DNA of 64,000 nt from NCBI GenBank assembly GCA_025618425.1, contig CM046833.1:8116515-8180514 (forward strand), given 5' to 3'. Positions 1 to 12,681 of this stretch are shown in pieces (the stretch's first letter is position 1; each line of letters starts with the position of its first letter). The position numbers were made by a program, and so were the translations under genes. Source of the DNA: Heliocidaris tuberculata (taxonomy: Eukaryota; Echinodermata; Echinoidea; Camarodonta; Echinometridae). The notes below the pieces were generated by a model. That model was not told the DNA's origin. It was given only the letters and a program-made list of their open reading frames with translations, and made no database searches.

Positions 1-554
1 AGCGTGACATTTTAGACGCCACTTTGTTCTATGAATCTATCATGCATCACACGCTTCGATAGGATTGTTATAAAAATATGAGAGTGGTCTCAAAATGACG
101 GCTATGAAATGCTCTTTCGCATGATACCAAATACAGCACATAAAGAACAAAAAGAGCCAAGTTATTAGGAAATAAAACCATTTCAGTATATGTAATTTAA
201 AGACATTTTCTTCAATACAATTCTACACAAAGCCGATGGGGCGTGGTATACTGTGAGTCACATATAGTGTGGAAGCCACATGACCAGAGGCTATGGAAAG
301 GCATTTTATCCTTCTACCTTTCCCTATGTTATTCTTTGTTTCCATCCTTCTGTCATCTTGTCTTTCTATGTTTTACCCTACTGTCATTGTTCTATGATCT
401 TTGATTTCTTGCTTTCGTTATGTTATGTTAAATATCACATAACCCCGATGTACCGCGCGTAGTTTACTATGCCTCATTGTGTTAAATTGAAGCCACCTGC
501 ACCGGAGCCTGTGGAAATCCATTTGGGTCAGGGTGTGCGCCATCATCATCATTG
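1..554 (+). repeat. Macrosatellite partial unit 0 (3' part only)
   Basis: Begins in the agcgtgacattttagacgcc block and continues through the block containing tatagtgtggaagccac to a very short (ATC)n stub at 541-552. The long (ATC)n tract and the tail found in the other units are missing, so this unit passes directly into the palindrome of unit 1. The window edge cuts its 5' part. Confidence 0.85.
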
Positions 555-714
555 CAATGTCGTACTACGACATTGACCTGTTTCCGTTCGCGTTCTGACT
601 TTCCTATTCTTCTTCTTCTTCTTCTTCTTTGCAATGTCGTACTACGACATTGACCTGTTTCCGTTCGCGTTCTGACTTTCCTATTCTTCTTTGCAATGTC
701 GTACTACGACATTG
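555..714 (+). repeat. Triplicated palindrome module at array unit start
   Basis: Three head-to-tail copies of a 62-77-bp module. Each starts with a perfect inverted repeat (10-bp arms caatgtcgta/tacgacattg around a single C) and continues with acctgtttccgttcgcgttc and a TTC tract of varying length. The array otherwise has one copy per unit. Confidence 0.9.
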
Positions 715-3692
715 ACCTGTTTCCGTTCGCGTTCTGACTTTCCTATTCTTCTTCTTCTTCTTCTTCTTCTTCTTCTTGATCTTCTTACCTCAAACTCCTA
801 TTCATTTTGCACGTAGTGCTTGTTCCTCCTAATTAGGTCCCTTCCTCTCGTCCATTTCATTTCAAATTTCATAGCCATCTTCCTTGCCATGTCTAGTTGT
901 GCACCTGACTCTTCATTTTCCGAAATCACTCATGCATGAACATCCAGGCGCCATTTTGTCCATTTTCGGGCCATTTTCATGTCTTTCTTTCTTCTTGCCT
1001 ATCTCCACTATCCTACATGCTACAGACTTCTAACAAAGTGCTCTATATAGAGTAAGACTTGTTCTTCAACTTTCTTTTTTTTACCTAACCTTCAAAATTT
1101 CATCTTCATACTCTAAATTCAAATCCGAAATCGGCAACATTAAAAAACATTAAAATTCTTCAAATATTCATTCCCGAATTTCAAAACTTGCCATAACTTC
1201 CTCATATCAAGTCATTTTTGTCTCAAATTTTCACTGTGGCTTTATCTTGTCATTGCACACATCCCTGATCAGTTTCATGCTTCAATGATTCGACATAATA
1301 AAAATAGCGCCCTCTAAATTTTCCCAAATGGCTATTTTCTTGTGGCCGTATCTCCATCATGCCTGGCTAAAACCGTACCCTTTTTTGGATTTAGGTGCTT
1401 CAAGATATACTCTATTCAGCCAACTGAAATAATATATACCTTATCACAGACCAACTTGGAGAAAATTGCTCGTAAAAATCATGAAATTTACGGAAATGCC
1501 GAAATAACTTCAACTTGCTCTAAAATTGCGAAATTTAAACCTACATCTTTGAAACTTGGTAGGTGTGTGTATCAATGTATTTGACAACTGTCAGCTCAAT
1601 TTGGTAAAAATTGATGACGTCATCACGAAGTTATCGCAAAAAATCTCAAATTAATATGCATTACATAATATGGCGTAATATGCTTATTTTAAATGGCGCA
1701 CTAATGACATTCAGCTCAAAATGACTGCAATGAAATTCCCTTCTCAGAGATACCAAACACGGTATAGGGTCTCACAGAACATTTTCAGTAAATCGCGATT
1801 TAAGTCAGGTCATAATACGGATCCTGCAGAGTTTCCGCCCTTGCATTGCACGTATTGTCTATGGGGCAAATCGGGATCCCAACTTTGGCCCCCTGAACGA
1901 TCTTTATTTTTCTTGAAATTTTGCAGGCATATTCTTTGAGGCAAAATGAAGAGAATCTCGAAGCCGGATTTTTAAAATCGGTCTAGCGTGACATTTTAGA
2001 CGCCATTTTGTTCTATAAATTATCATACATCACACGCTTCGATAGGATTGTCATAAAAATATGAAAGTGGTCCCAAAATGACGGCCATGAAATGCTCTTT
2101 CGTATGATACCAAATACGGCAAATAAAGAACAAAAAAGAGCCCAGTTATTAGCAAATAAAGCCATTTCAGTACATGCCATTTAACAACATTTTCTTCAAT
2201 ACAATTCGACGCAAAGCCGATGTGGCGTGGTAAAAACCTCAATTTACCCTGCACAACATATTATTTAATAATATGCTTATTTTAAATGACGCCCTAACGG
2301 CAGTCGGCTCAAAATGACTGCAATGAAATTCCCTTTTCGGGGATACCAAACACGGTATATGGTCTCACAGAAAATTTTCAGTAAATCGCGATTTAAGTCA
2401 GGTCATAATACTGATCCTGCAGAGTTTCCGCCCATGCATTACACGTATTGTCTATGGGGCAAATCGGGATCCCAACTTTGGCCCCCTGAACGATCTTTAT
2501 TTTTCTTGAAAATTTGCAGGAATATTCTTTGAGGCAAAATGAAGAGAATCTCGAAGCCGGATTTTTAAAATCGGTCAAGCGTGACATTTTAGACGCCATT
2601 TTGTTCTATAAATTATCATGCATCACACGCTTCGAGAGGATTGCCATAAAAATATGAAAGTGGTCCCAAAATGACGGCCATGAAATGCTCTTTCGTATGA
2701 TACCAAATACGGCAAATAAAGAACAAAAAAGAGCCCAGTTATTAGCAAATAAAGCCATTTCAGTACATGCCATTTAACGACATTTTCTTCAATACAATTC
2801 TACGCAAAGCCGATGTGGCCTGGTATACTCTGCGTCACATATAGTGTGGAAGCCACGTGGCCAGAGGCTATGGAAAGGCATTTTATCCTTCTACCTTTCC
2901 CTATGTTATTCTTTGTCATCTTGTCTTTCTATGTTTTACCCTACTGTCATTGTTCTATGATCTTTGATTTCTTCCTTTCCTTATGTTAAATACCGCACAA
3001 CCCCAAAGTGCCGTGCGTAGTTTACTATGCTTCATTGTTTTGAGGCCATGTGGACTGGAGCGTGTGGAAAGCCATTTGGGTCAGGGCGTGCGCCACCATC
3101 ATCGTCATCACCATCATCATCATCATCATCACCATCATCATCACCATTATCTTTATCACAATCATCATTATATCATCGTCATTACCATTTTCATCATTAT
3201 ATCATCAATATCATCATCTCCATCATCATCACCATTATCATCACCATCATCATCATCATTTTATCATCATTATCATCATTATCATCATCACCATGATTAT
3301 ATCATCATCATCATATCATCACCATCATCATCACCATTATCAATATCACCATCATCATCATTTTATCATTATCGATCTTTATCATTACCATTATTATATC
3401 ATCACAATCATCATCAACACCATCATCATCATCAACACCACCATTACCATCATCACCATCATCCTCATTGTCATCACCATTATCATCATTCTTTGATTTT
3501 TTGTTCTTTTTTCTTGTTTTCATTTTTCTATCATCTCCTAGTTTAACAGTATGCATTATTTTCTCCCATCTTATCTGATATCATGTTTCAACATGCATAA
3601 CTTTATATTTCACATGTCAACTTTTCAAAAAAAATAAAAGATACGGACGACATTGCATGCACATCGTTCCGATACGATTGCAGTTCTAGTTG
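555..3692 (+). repeat. Macrosatellite unit 1 (long class, ~3.14 kb)
   Basis: The start module (palindrome, then ttccgttcgcgttctgac, then TTC tract) is present three times in a row, with palindromes at 555-575, 632-652 and 694-714; other units have one. The ~590-bp block starting near aaaatgactgcaatgaaatt occurs twice (about 1720 and 2313). The (ATC)n block covers about 3093-3490. The tail is gcagttctag at about 3680. Confidence 0.9.
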
Positions 3693-6600
3693 CAATGTCG
3701 TACTACGACATTGACCTGTTTCCGTTGGCGTTCTGACTTTCCTATTCTTCTTCTTCTTCTTCTTCTTCTTCTTCTTCTTCTTCTTCTTCTTCTTGATCTT
3801 CTTACCTCAAACTCCTATTCATTTTGCACGTAGTGCTTGTTCCTCCTAATTAGGTCCCTTCCTCTCGTCCATTTCATTTCAAATTTCATAGCCATCTTCC
3901 TTGCCATGTCTAGTTGTGCACCTGACTCTTCATTTTCCGAAATCACTCATGCATGAACATCCAGGCGCCATTTTGTCCATTTTCGGGCCATTTTCATGTC
4001 TTTCTTTCTTCTTGCCTATCTCCACTATCCTACATGCTACAGACTTCTAACAAAGTGCTCTATATAGAGTAAGACTTGTTCTTCAACTTTCTTTTTTTAC
4101 CTAACCTTCAAAATTTCATCTTCATACTCTAAATTCAAATCCGAAATCGGCAACATTAAAAACATTAAAATTCTTAAAATATTCATTCCCGAATTTGAAA
4201 AATTGCCATAACTTCCTCATATCAAGTCATTTTTGTCTCAAATTTTCACTGTGGCTTTATCTTGTCATTGCACACATCCCTGATCAGTTTCATGTTTCAA
4301 TGATTCGACATAATAAAAATAGCGCCCTCTAAAATTTCCAAAATGGCTATTTTCTTGTGGCCTTATCTCCATCATACCTGGCTAAAACCGTACGCTTTTT
4401 TGGATTTAGGTGCTTCAAGATATACTCTATTCAGCCAACTGAAATAATATATACCTTATCACAGACCAACTTGGTGAAAATTGCTCGTAAAAATCATGAA
4501 ATTTACGGAAATGCCGAAATAACTTCAACTTGCTCTAAAATTGCGAAATTTAAACCTACATCTTTGAAACTTGGTAGGTGTGTGTATCAATGTATTTGAC
4601 AACTGTCAGGTAAATTTGGTAAAAATTGATGACGTCATCACGAAGTTATCGCAAAAAATCTCAAATTAATATGCATTACATAATATGGCGTAATATGCTT
4701 ATTTTAAATGACGCACTAATGACATTCAGCTCAAAATGACCGCAATGAAATTCCCTTCTCAGAGATACCAAACACGGTATAGGGTCTCACAGAAAATTTT
4801 CAGTAAATCGCGATTTAAGTCAGGTCATAATACGGATCCTGCAGAGTTTCCGCCCTTGCATTACACGTATTGTCTATGGGGCAAATCGGGATCCCAACTT
4901 TGGCCCCCTGAAATTTTTCTTGATATTTTGCAGGCATATTCTTTGAGGCAAAATGAAGAGAATCTCGAAGCCGGATTTTTTAAAATCGGTCAAGCGTCAC
5001 ATTTTAGATGCCATTTTGTGCATTACACGTATTGTCTATGGGGCAAATTGGGATCCCAACTTTGGCCCCCTGAACGATCTTTATTTTTCTTGATATTTTG
5101 CAGGCATATTCTTTGAGGCAAAATGAAGAGAATCTCGAAGCCGGATTTTTAAAATCGGTCTAGCGTGACATTTTAGACGCCATTTTGTTCTATAAATTAT
5201 CATGCATCACACGCTTCGATAGGATTGTCATAAAAATATGAAAGTGGTCCCAAAATGACGGCCATGAAATGCTCTTTCGTATGATACCAAATACGGCAAA
5301 TAAAGAACAAAAAAGAGCCCAGTTATTAGCAAATAAAGCCATTTCAGTACATGCCATTTAACGACATTTTCTTCAATACAATTCTACGCAAAGCCGATGT
5401 GGCGTGGTAAAAACCTCAATTTACCCTGCACAACATATTATTTAATAATATGCTTATTTTAAATGGCGCCCTAACGGCAGTCGGCTCAAAATGACTGCAA
5501 TGAAATTCCCTTTTCGGGATACCAAACACAGTATATGGTCTCACAGAAAATTGTCAGTAAATCGCGATTTAAGTCAGGTCATAATACGGATCCTGCAGAG
5601 TTTCCGCCCATGCATTACACGTATTGTCTATGGGGCAAATCGGGATCCCAACTTTGGCCCCCTGAACGATCTTTATTTTTCTTGAAATTTTGCAGGAATA
5701 TTCTTTGAGGCAAAATGAAGAGAATCTCGAAGCCGGATTTTTAAAATCGGTCAAGCGTGACATTTTAGACGCCATTTTGTTCTATAAATTATCATGCATC
5801 ACACGCTTCGATAGGATTGCCATAAAAATATGAAAGTGGTCCCAAAATGACGGCCATGAAATGCTCTTTCGTATGATACCAAATACGGCAAATAAAGAAC
5901 GAAAAAGAGCCCAGTTATTAGCAAATAAAGCCACTTCAGTACATGCCATTTAACGACATTTTCTTCAATACAATTCTACGCAAAGCCGATGTGGCCTGGT
6001 ATACTCTGCGTCACATATAGTGTGGAAGCCACGTGGCCAGAGGCTATGGAAAGGCATTTTATCCTTCTACCTTTCCCTATGTTATTCTTTGTCATCTTGT
6101 CTTTCTATGTTTTACCCTACTGTCATTCTTCTATGATCTTTGATTTCTTCCTTTCCTTATGTTAAATACCGCACAACCCCAAAGTGCCGTGCGTAGTTTA
6201 CTATGCTTCATTGTTTTGAGGCCATGTGGACTGGAGCGTGTGGAAAGCCATTTGGGTCAGGGCGTGCGCCACCATCATCGTCATCACCATCATCATCATC
6301 ATCATCACCATCATCATCACCATTATCTTTATCACAATCATCATTATATCATCGTCATTACCATTTTCATCATCATTATATCATCAATATCATCATCTCC
6401 ATCATCATCACCATTATCATCACCATCATCATCATCATTTTATCATCATTATCATCATTATCATCATCACCATGATTATATCATCATCATCATATCATCA
6501 CCATCATCATCACCATTATCAATATCACCATCATCATCATTTTATCATTATCGATCTTTATCATCATTACCATTATTATATCATCACAATCATCATCAAC

Positions 6601-6874
6601 ACCATCATCATCATCAACACCACCATTACCATCATCACCATCATCCTCATTGTCATCACCATTATCATCATTCTTTGATTTTTTGTTCTTTTTTCTTGTT
6701 TTCATTTTTCTATCATCTCCTAGTTTAACAGTATGCATTATTTTCTCCCATCTTATCTGATATCATGTTTCAACATGCATAACTTTATATTTCACATGTC
6801 AACTTTTCAAAAAAAATAAAAGATACGGACGACATTGCATGCACATCGTTCCGATACGATTGCAGTTCTAGTTG
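3693..6874 (+). repeat. Macrosatellite unit 2 (long class, ~3.18 kb)
   Basis: Nearly identical to unit 1 apart from the single start module, plus an extra ~165-bp duplication of the segment holding cgtattgtctatgg (copies near 4867 and 5028). The (ATC)n block covers about 6271-6670 and matches that of unit 1 apart from a few added trinucleotides. This supports recent duplication of units 1 and 2. Confidence 0.9.
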
Positions 6875-9800
6875 CAATGTCGTACTACGACATTGACCTG
6901 TTTCCGTTCGCGTTCTGACTTTCCTATTCTTCTTCTTCTTCTTCTTCTTCTTCTTGATCTTCTTACCTCAAACTCCTATTCATTTTGCACGTAGTGCTTG
7001 TTCCTCCTAATTAGGTCCCTTCCTCTCGTCCATTTCATTTCAAATTTCATAGCCATCTTCCTTGCCATGTCTTGTTGTGCACCTGACTCTTCATTTTCCG
7101 AAATCACTCATGCATGAACATCCAGGCGCCATTTTGTCCATTTTCGGGCCATTTTCATGTCTTTCTTTCTTCTTGCCTATCTCCACTATCCTACATGCTA
7201 CAGACTTCTAACAAAGTGCTCTATATAGAGTAAGACTTGTTCTTCAACTTTCTTTTTTTTACCTAACCTTCAAAATTTCATCTTCATACTCTAAATTCAA
7301 ATCCGAAATCGGCAACATTAAAAAACATTAAAATTCTTAAAATATTCATTCCCGAATTTGAAAAATTGCCATAACTTCCTCATATCAAGTCATTTTTGTC
7401 TCAAATTTTCACTGTGGCTTTATCTTGTCATTGCACACATCCCTGATCAGTTTCATGCTTCAATGATTCGGAATAATAAAAATAGCGCCCTCTAAAGTTT
7501 CCAAAATGGCTATTTTCTTGTGGCCGTATCTCCATCATGCCTGGCTAAAATCGTACCTTTTTTTGAATTAAGGTGTTTCAAGATATACTCTATTCAGCCA
7601 ACTGAAAAAATATATACCTTATCACAGACCAACTTGGCGAAAATTGCTCGTAAAAATCATGAAATTTACGGAAATGCCGAAATAACTTCAACTTGCTCTA
7701 AAATTGCGAAATTTAAACCTACATCTTTGAAAATTGGTAGGTGTGTGTATCAATGTATTTGACAACTGTCAGCTGAATTTGGTAAAAATTGATGACGTCA
7801 TCATGAAGTTATCGCAAAAAATCTCAAATTAATATGCATTACATAATATGGCGTAATATGCTTATTTTAAATGGCGCACTAATGACATTCAGCTCAAAAT
7901 GACCGCAATGAAATTCCCTTCTCAGAGATACCAAACACGGTATAGGGTCTCACAGAAAATTTTCAGTAAATCGCGATTTAAGTCAGGTCATAATACGGAT
8001 CATGCAGAGTTTCCGCCCATGCATTACACGTATTGTCTATGGGGCAAATCGGGATCCCGCTTTTGGCCCTCTGAACGATCTTTATTTTTCTTGAAAATTT
8101 GCAGGCACATTCTTTGAGGCAAAATGAAGAGAATCTCGAAGCCGGATTTTTTAAAATCGGTCAAGCGTCACATTTTAGATGCCATTTTGTGCATTACACG
8201 TATTGTCTATGGGGAAAATCGGGATCCCAACTTTGGCCCCCTGAACGATCTTTATTTTTCTTGAAATTTGGCAGGCACATTCTTCGAGGCAAAATGAAGA
8301 GAATCTCGAAGCCGGATTTTTAAAATCGGTCAAGCGTGACATTTTAGACGCCATTTTGTTCTATAAATCTTTCATGCATCACACGCTTCGATAGGATTGT
8401 CATAAAAATATGAAAGTGGTCCCAAAATGACGGCCATGAAATGCTCTTTCGTATGATACCAAATACGGCACATAAAGAACAAAAAAGAGCCCAGTTATTA
8501 GCAAATAAAGCCATTTAAGTACATGCCATTTAACGACATTTTCTTCAATACAATTCTACGCAAAGCCGATGTGGCGTGGTAAAAACCTCAATTTACCCTG
8601 CACAATATATTATTTAATAATATGCTTATTTTAAATGGCGCCCTAACGGCAGTCGGCTCAAAATGACCGCAATGAAATTCCCTTCTCGGGGATACCAAAC
8701 ACGGTATAAGGTCTCACAGAAAATTTTCAGTAAATCGCGATTTAAGTCAGGTCATAATACGGATCCTGCACAGTTTCCGCCCATGCATTACACGTATTGT
8801 CTATGGGGCAAATCGGGATCCCAACTTTGGCCTCCTGAACGATCTTTATTTTTCTTGAAATTTGGCAGGCACATTCTTTGAGGCAAAATGAAGAGAATCT
8901 CGAAGCCGGATTTTTAAAATCGGTCAAGCGCATAGAGATACATATCTCTATGGTCAAGCGTGACATTTTAGACGCCATTTTGTCCTATAAAACTACTATG
9001 CATCACACGCTCCGATAGGATTGTCATAAAAATATGAGAGTGGTCTCAAAATGACCGCTTTGAAATGCTCTTTCGTATGATACCAAATACGGCATATAAA
9101 GAAACAAAAAAGGCCAAGATAATAGCAAAGAAAATCATTTCAGTACATTCCATTTTAATGACATATTCTTCAGTACAATTCTACACAGTGCCAATGTGCC
9201 GTGGTATACTATACGTCACATATAGTATGCAAGCCACGTGGCCGAAGCCTATCAATATATCCTCATCATCATTATCATCATCATCATTATCATCATCATC
9301 ACCATTATTATCATCACCATCTTTACCACCATCATCATAATAATCATCATTATCGTCGTCGTTATTAAGACATCATAATCATCACCATTATCATTACCTT
9401 TATCATTATCATTATCACAATCATCAACATTATCATCATCACCGTCATCTCCATCATCATTATCACCATCATTATATCATCATCATCATCATCATCATCA
9501 TCGCCATCATCATCGTTATAGCATCATAATCATCATCACCATCATCATTATATCATCATTATCATCATCATCATCATCATTGTCATTATGTCATCATTAT
9601 CATCACCATCATCATCATTATAGCAGCATCATCTTCATGATAATCATCATAATCATCACCATCAACATCATCACCATCATCATCACCTTTACTATCATCA
9701 CCATCTTTATCACCATTATATCATCATAGTAATCATGATCACAATCACCATTATTATTATTATATCTCACTATGATCATCATCATAATCATCACCATCAT

Positions 9801-10067
9801 CATCATCATTATCATAATCAGCATCATCAGCATCATCATCATTGTCATCACAATTAACATCATCATTCTTTGTTTTTTGTTCTTTGTTTCTTGTTTTAAT
9901 TTTTCTGTCATCTCCTAATTTAACAGTAGCATTATTTTCTCCCATCTTATCTGATATCATGTTTCAACATGCATAACTTTATATTTCGCATGTCAACTTT
10001 TCAACAAAATAAAAGATACGGACGACATTGCGTGCACATCGTTCCGATACGATTGCAGTTCTAGTTG
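6875..10067 (+). repeat. Macrosatellite unit 3 (chimeric, ~3.19 kb)
   Basis: The first ~2.1 kb resembles units 1-2. From about 8935 onward the unit matches the 3' part of units 7-9, with the variants ctactatgcatcacacgctccg and gccgaagcctatcaatatat and an (ATC)n block from about 9262 to 9865. Its tail leads into the other palindrome type. This mosaic structure points to unequal crossing-over or gene conversion between unit classes. Confidence 0.85.
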
Positions 10068-12681
10068 CAATGTCGTCCTCGACATTGCCTTATTTCCGTT
10101 CGCGTTCTGCACATTCCTTTTCTTCTTCTTCTTCTTTGTCTTCTTCTTACCTCGAAAACGTATTGACTTTGCACGTATCTTTTGTGTTTCGTAATTAGGT
10201 CCCTTCCTCAAGTCCATTTCATTTCAAATTTCATAGCCATATTCATTGCCATGCCTAGTTGTGCACCTGACTCTTCATTTTCCGAAATCACTCATGCATG
10301 AACATCCAGGCGCCATTTTGTTCATTTTCGGGCCATTTTCATGCCTTTTTTTCATCAAGCCTATCTCCACTATCCTACATGCTACAGACTTCTAACAAAG
10401 TGTTCTAGATAGAGTAAGACTTGCTCTTCAACTTTCTTTTTTTAACCTAACCTTCAAAATTTCATCTTCATAATCTAAATTCAAATCCGAAATCGGGTTC
10501 ATTAAAAAACACATAATTTCATGAAATATTCATTCCCAAATTTGAAAAATTGTCATAACTTCCTTATATTAAGTCATTTTTCTCTGAAATTCTCACCGTG
10601 GCTGTATCTTATCATTGCACACATTCCTTATCAGTTTCATGCTTCAGTGATTCGGCATAATAGAAATAGCGCCCTCTAAAGTTTACAAAATGGCTATTTT
10701 CTTGTGGCCATATCTCCATCATGCCTGGCTAAAACCGTACCCTTTTTTTGGATTTAGGTGCTTCAAGATATACTCTATTCAGCCAAGTGAAAAAATATAT
10801 ACCTTATCACAGACCAACTTGGCGAAAATTGCTCGTAAAAATCATGAAATTTACGGAAATGCCGAAATAACTTCAACTTGCTCTAAAATTGCGAAATTTA
10901 AACCTACATCTTTGAAACTTGGTAGGTGTGTGTATCAATGTATTTGACAACTGTCAGCTAAATTTGGTAAAAATTGATGACGTCATCACGAAGTTATCGC
11001 AAAACATCTCAAATTAATATGCATTACATAATATGGCGTAATATGCTCATTTTAAATGGTGCACTAATGACATTCAGCTCAAAATGACCGCAATGAAATT
11101 CCCTTCTCAGAGATACCAAACACGGTATAGGGTCTCACAGAAAATTTTCAGTAAATCGCGATTTAAGTCAGGTCATAATACGGATCCTGCAGAGTTCCCG
11201 CCCATGCATTACACGTATTGTCTATTGGGCAAATCGGGATCCCGCTTTTGGCCCTCTGAACGATCTTTATTTTTCTTGAAAATTTGCAGGCACATTCTTT
11301 GAGGCAAAATGAAGAGAATCTCGAAGCCGGATTTTTTAAAATCGGTCAAGCGTCACATTTTAGATGCCATTTTGTGCATTACACGTATTGTCTATGGGGA
11401 AAATCGGGATCCCAACTTTGGCCCCCTGAACGATCTTTATTTTTCTTGAAATTTGGCGGGCACATTCTTCGAGGCAAAATGAAGAGAATCTCGAAGCTGG
11501 ATTTTGAAAATCGGTCAAGCGTGACATTTTAGACGCCATTTTGTTGTATAAATCTTTCTTGCATCATACGCTTCGATAGGATTGTCATAAAAATATGAAA
11601 GTGGTCCCAAAATGACGGCCATGAAATGCTCTTTCGTATGATACCAAATACGGCACATAGAGAACAAAAAAGAGCCCAGTTATTAGCAAATAAAGCCATT
11701 TCAGTACATGCCATTTAACGACATTTTCTTCAATACAATTCTACGCAAAGCCGATGTGGCCTGGTATACTATGCGTCACGTATAGTGTGGAAGCCACGTG
11801 GCCAGAGGCTATGGAAAGGCATATTATCCTACTACCTTTCCCTATATTATTCTTTGTCATCTTGTCTTTCTATGTTTTACCCTACTGTCATTGTTCTATG
11901 ATCTTTGATTTCTTCCTTTCCTTATGTTAAATACCGCACAACCCCAAAGTGATGCGCGTGGTTTACTATACTTCATTGTGTTGAGGCCATGTAGACTGGA
12001 GCCTGTAGAAAGCCATTTGGGTCAGGGCATGCACCACCATCATCATCATTATTATTATATCATCATCATCATCGTCATTATCATCATCACCATAATCATC
12101 ATTATTATTTCATCACCATTATCATCATTATATCATAATAATGCTCACCATCGTCATCATTATTATATCATCATCATCATCATCAACATTATCAACATAT
12201 ATATTAACATCATCATCATCATCATCATCATCATTATATCATCATAATCATGATCAGCATCACCATTATTATATCATCATTATATCATCATAATCATCAT
12301 GATCACCATCACCATTATATCATCATCATAATCATGATCATCATCATCATCATAATCATCAGCATTATCATCATCACCATCATCATAATCATCATTATAA
12401 CCATCATCATTATTATCATCAACACCATCATTACCATCATCACCATCATCATCATCATTGTCATCACCATTATCATCATTCTTTGTTTTTTGTTCGTTGT
12501 TTCTTGTTTTAACGATTCTATCATCTCCTAATTTTACAGTATGCATTATCTTCTCCCATCTTATCTTATATCATGTTTTAACATGCATAACTTTATATTT
12601 CACCTGTCAACTTCTCAACAAAATAAGAGATACGGACGACATTGCATGCACATCGTTCCGATACGATTGCAGTTCTAGTTG
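10068..12681 (+). repeat. Macrosatellite unit 4 (short class, ~2.61 kb)
   Basis: The start palindrome is the variant with 8-bp arms caatgtcg/cgacattg around tcct (10068-10087), followed by ccttatttccgttcgcgttc and only a short TTC tract. The aaaatgaccgcaatgaaatt block occurs once (about 11080). The (ATC)n block covers about 12030-12480. Confidence 0.9.

Noticed and set aside
1342..1584. 80-residue frame conserved in all satellite units (MAVSPSCLAKT...)
   Set aside because: Conservation is that of the whole satellite, including non-coding flanks. Several units alter or shorten it, and there is no known domain. Low non-synonymous change across genomic copies would be needed to revive it.
1721..1939. 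72-residue frame MTAMKFPSQRYQTRY... in each unit
   Set aside because: Falls in the internally duplicated satellite block, no homology recognised, and indels in the diverged copy at 59545-59751 break it.
2983..3546. His/Ile/Ser-rich open frames in the ATC blocks (also near 6159, 9065, 11924, 14537, 17107, 25323 and 26624)
   Set aside because: They are six-frame translations of (ATC)n and (ATT)n microsatellite DNA. Both strands are open for the same reason, and lengths change with repeat number.
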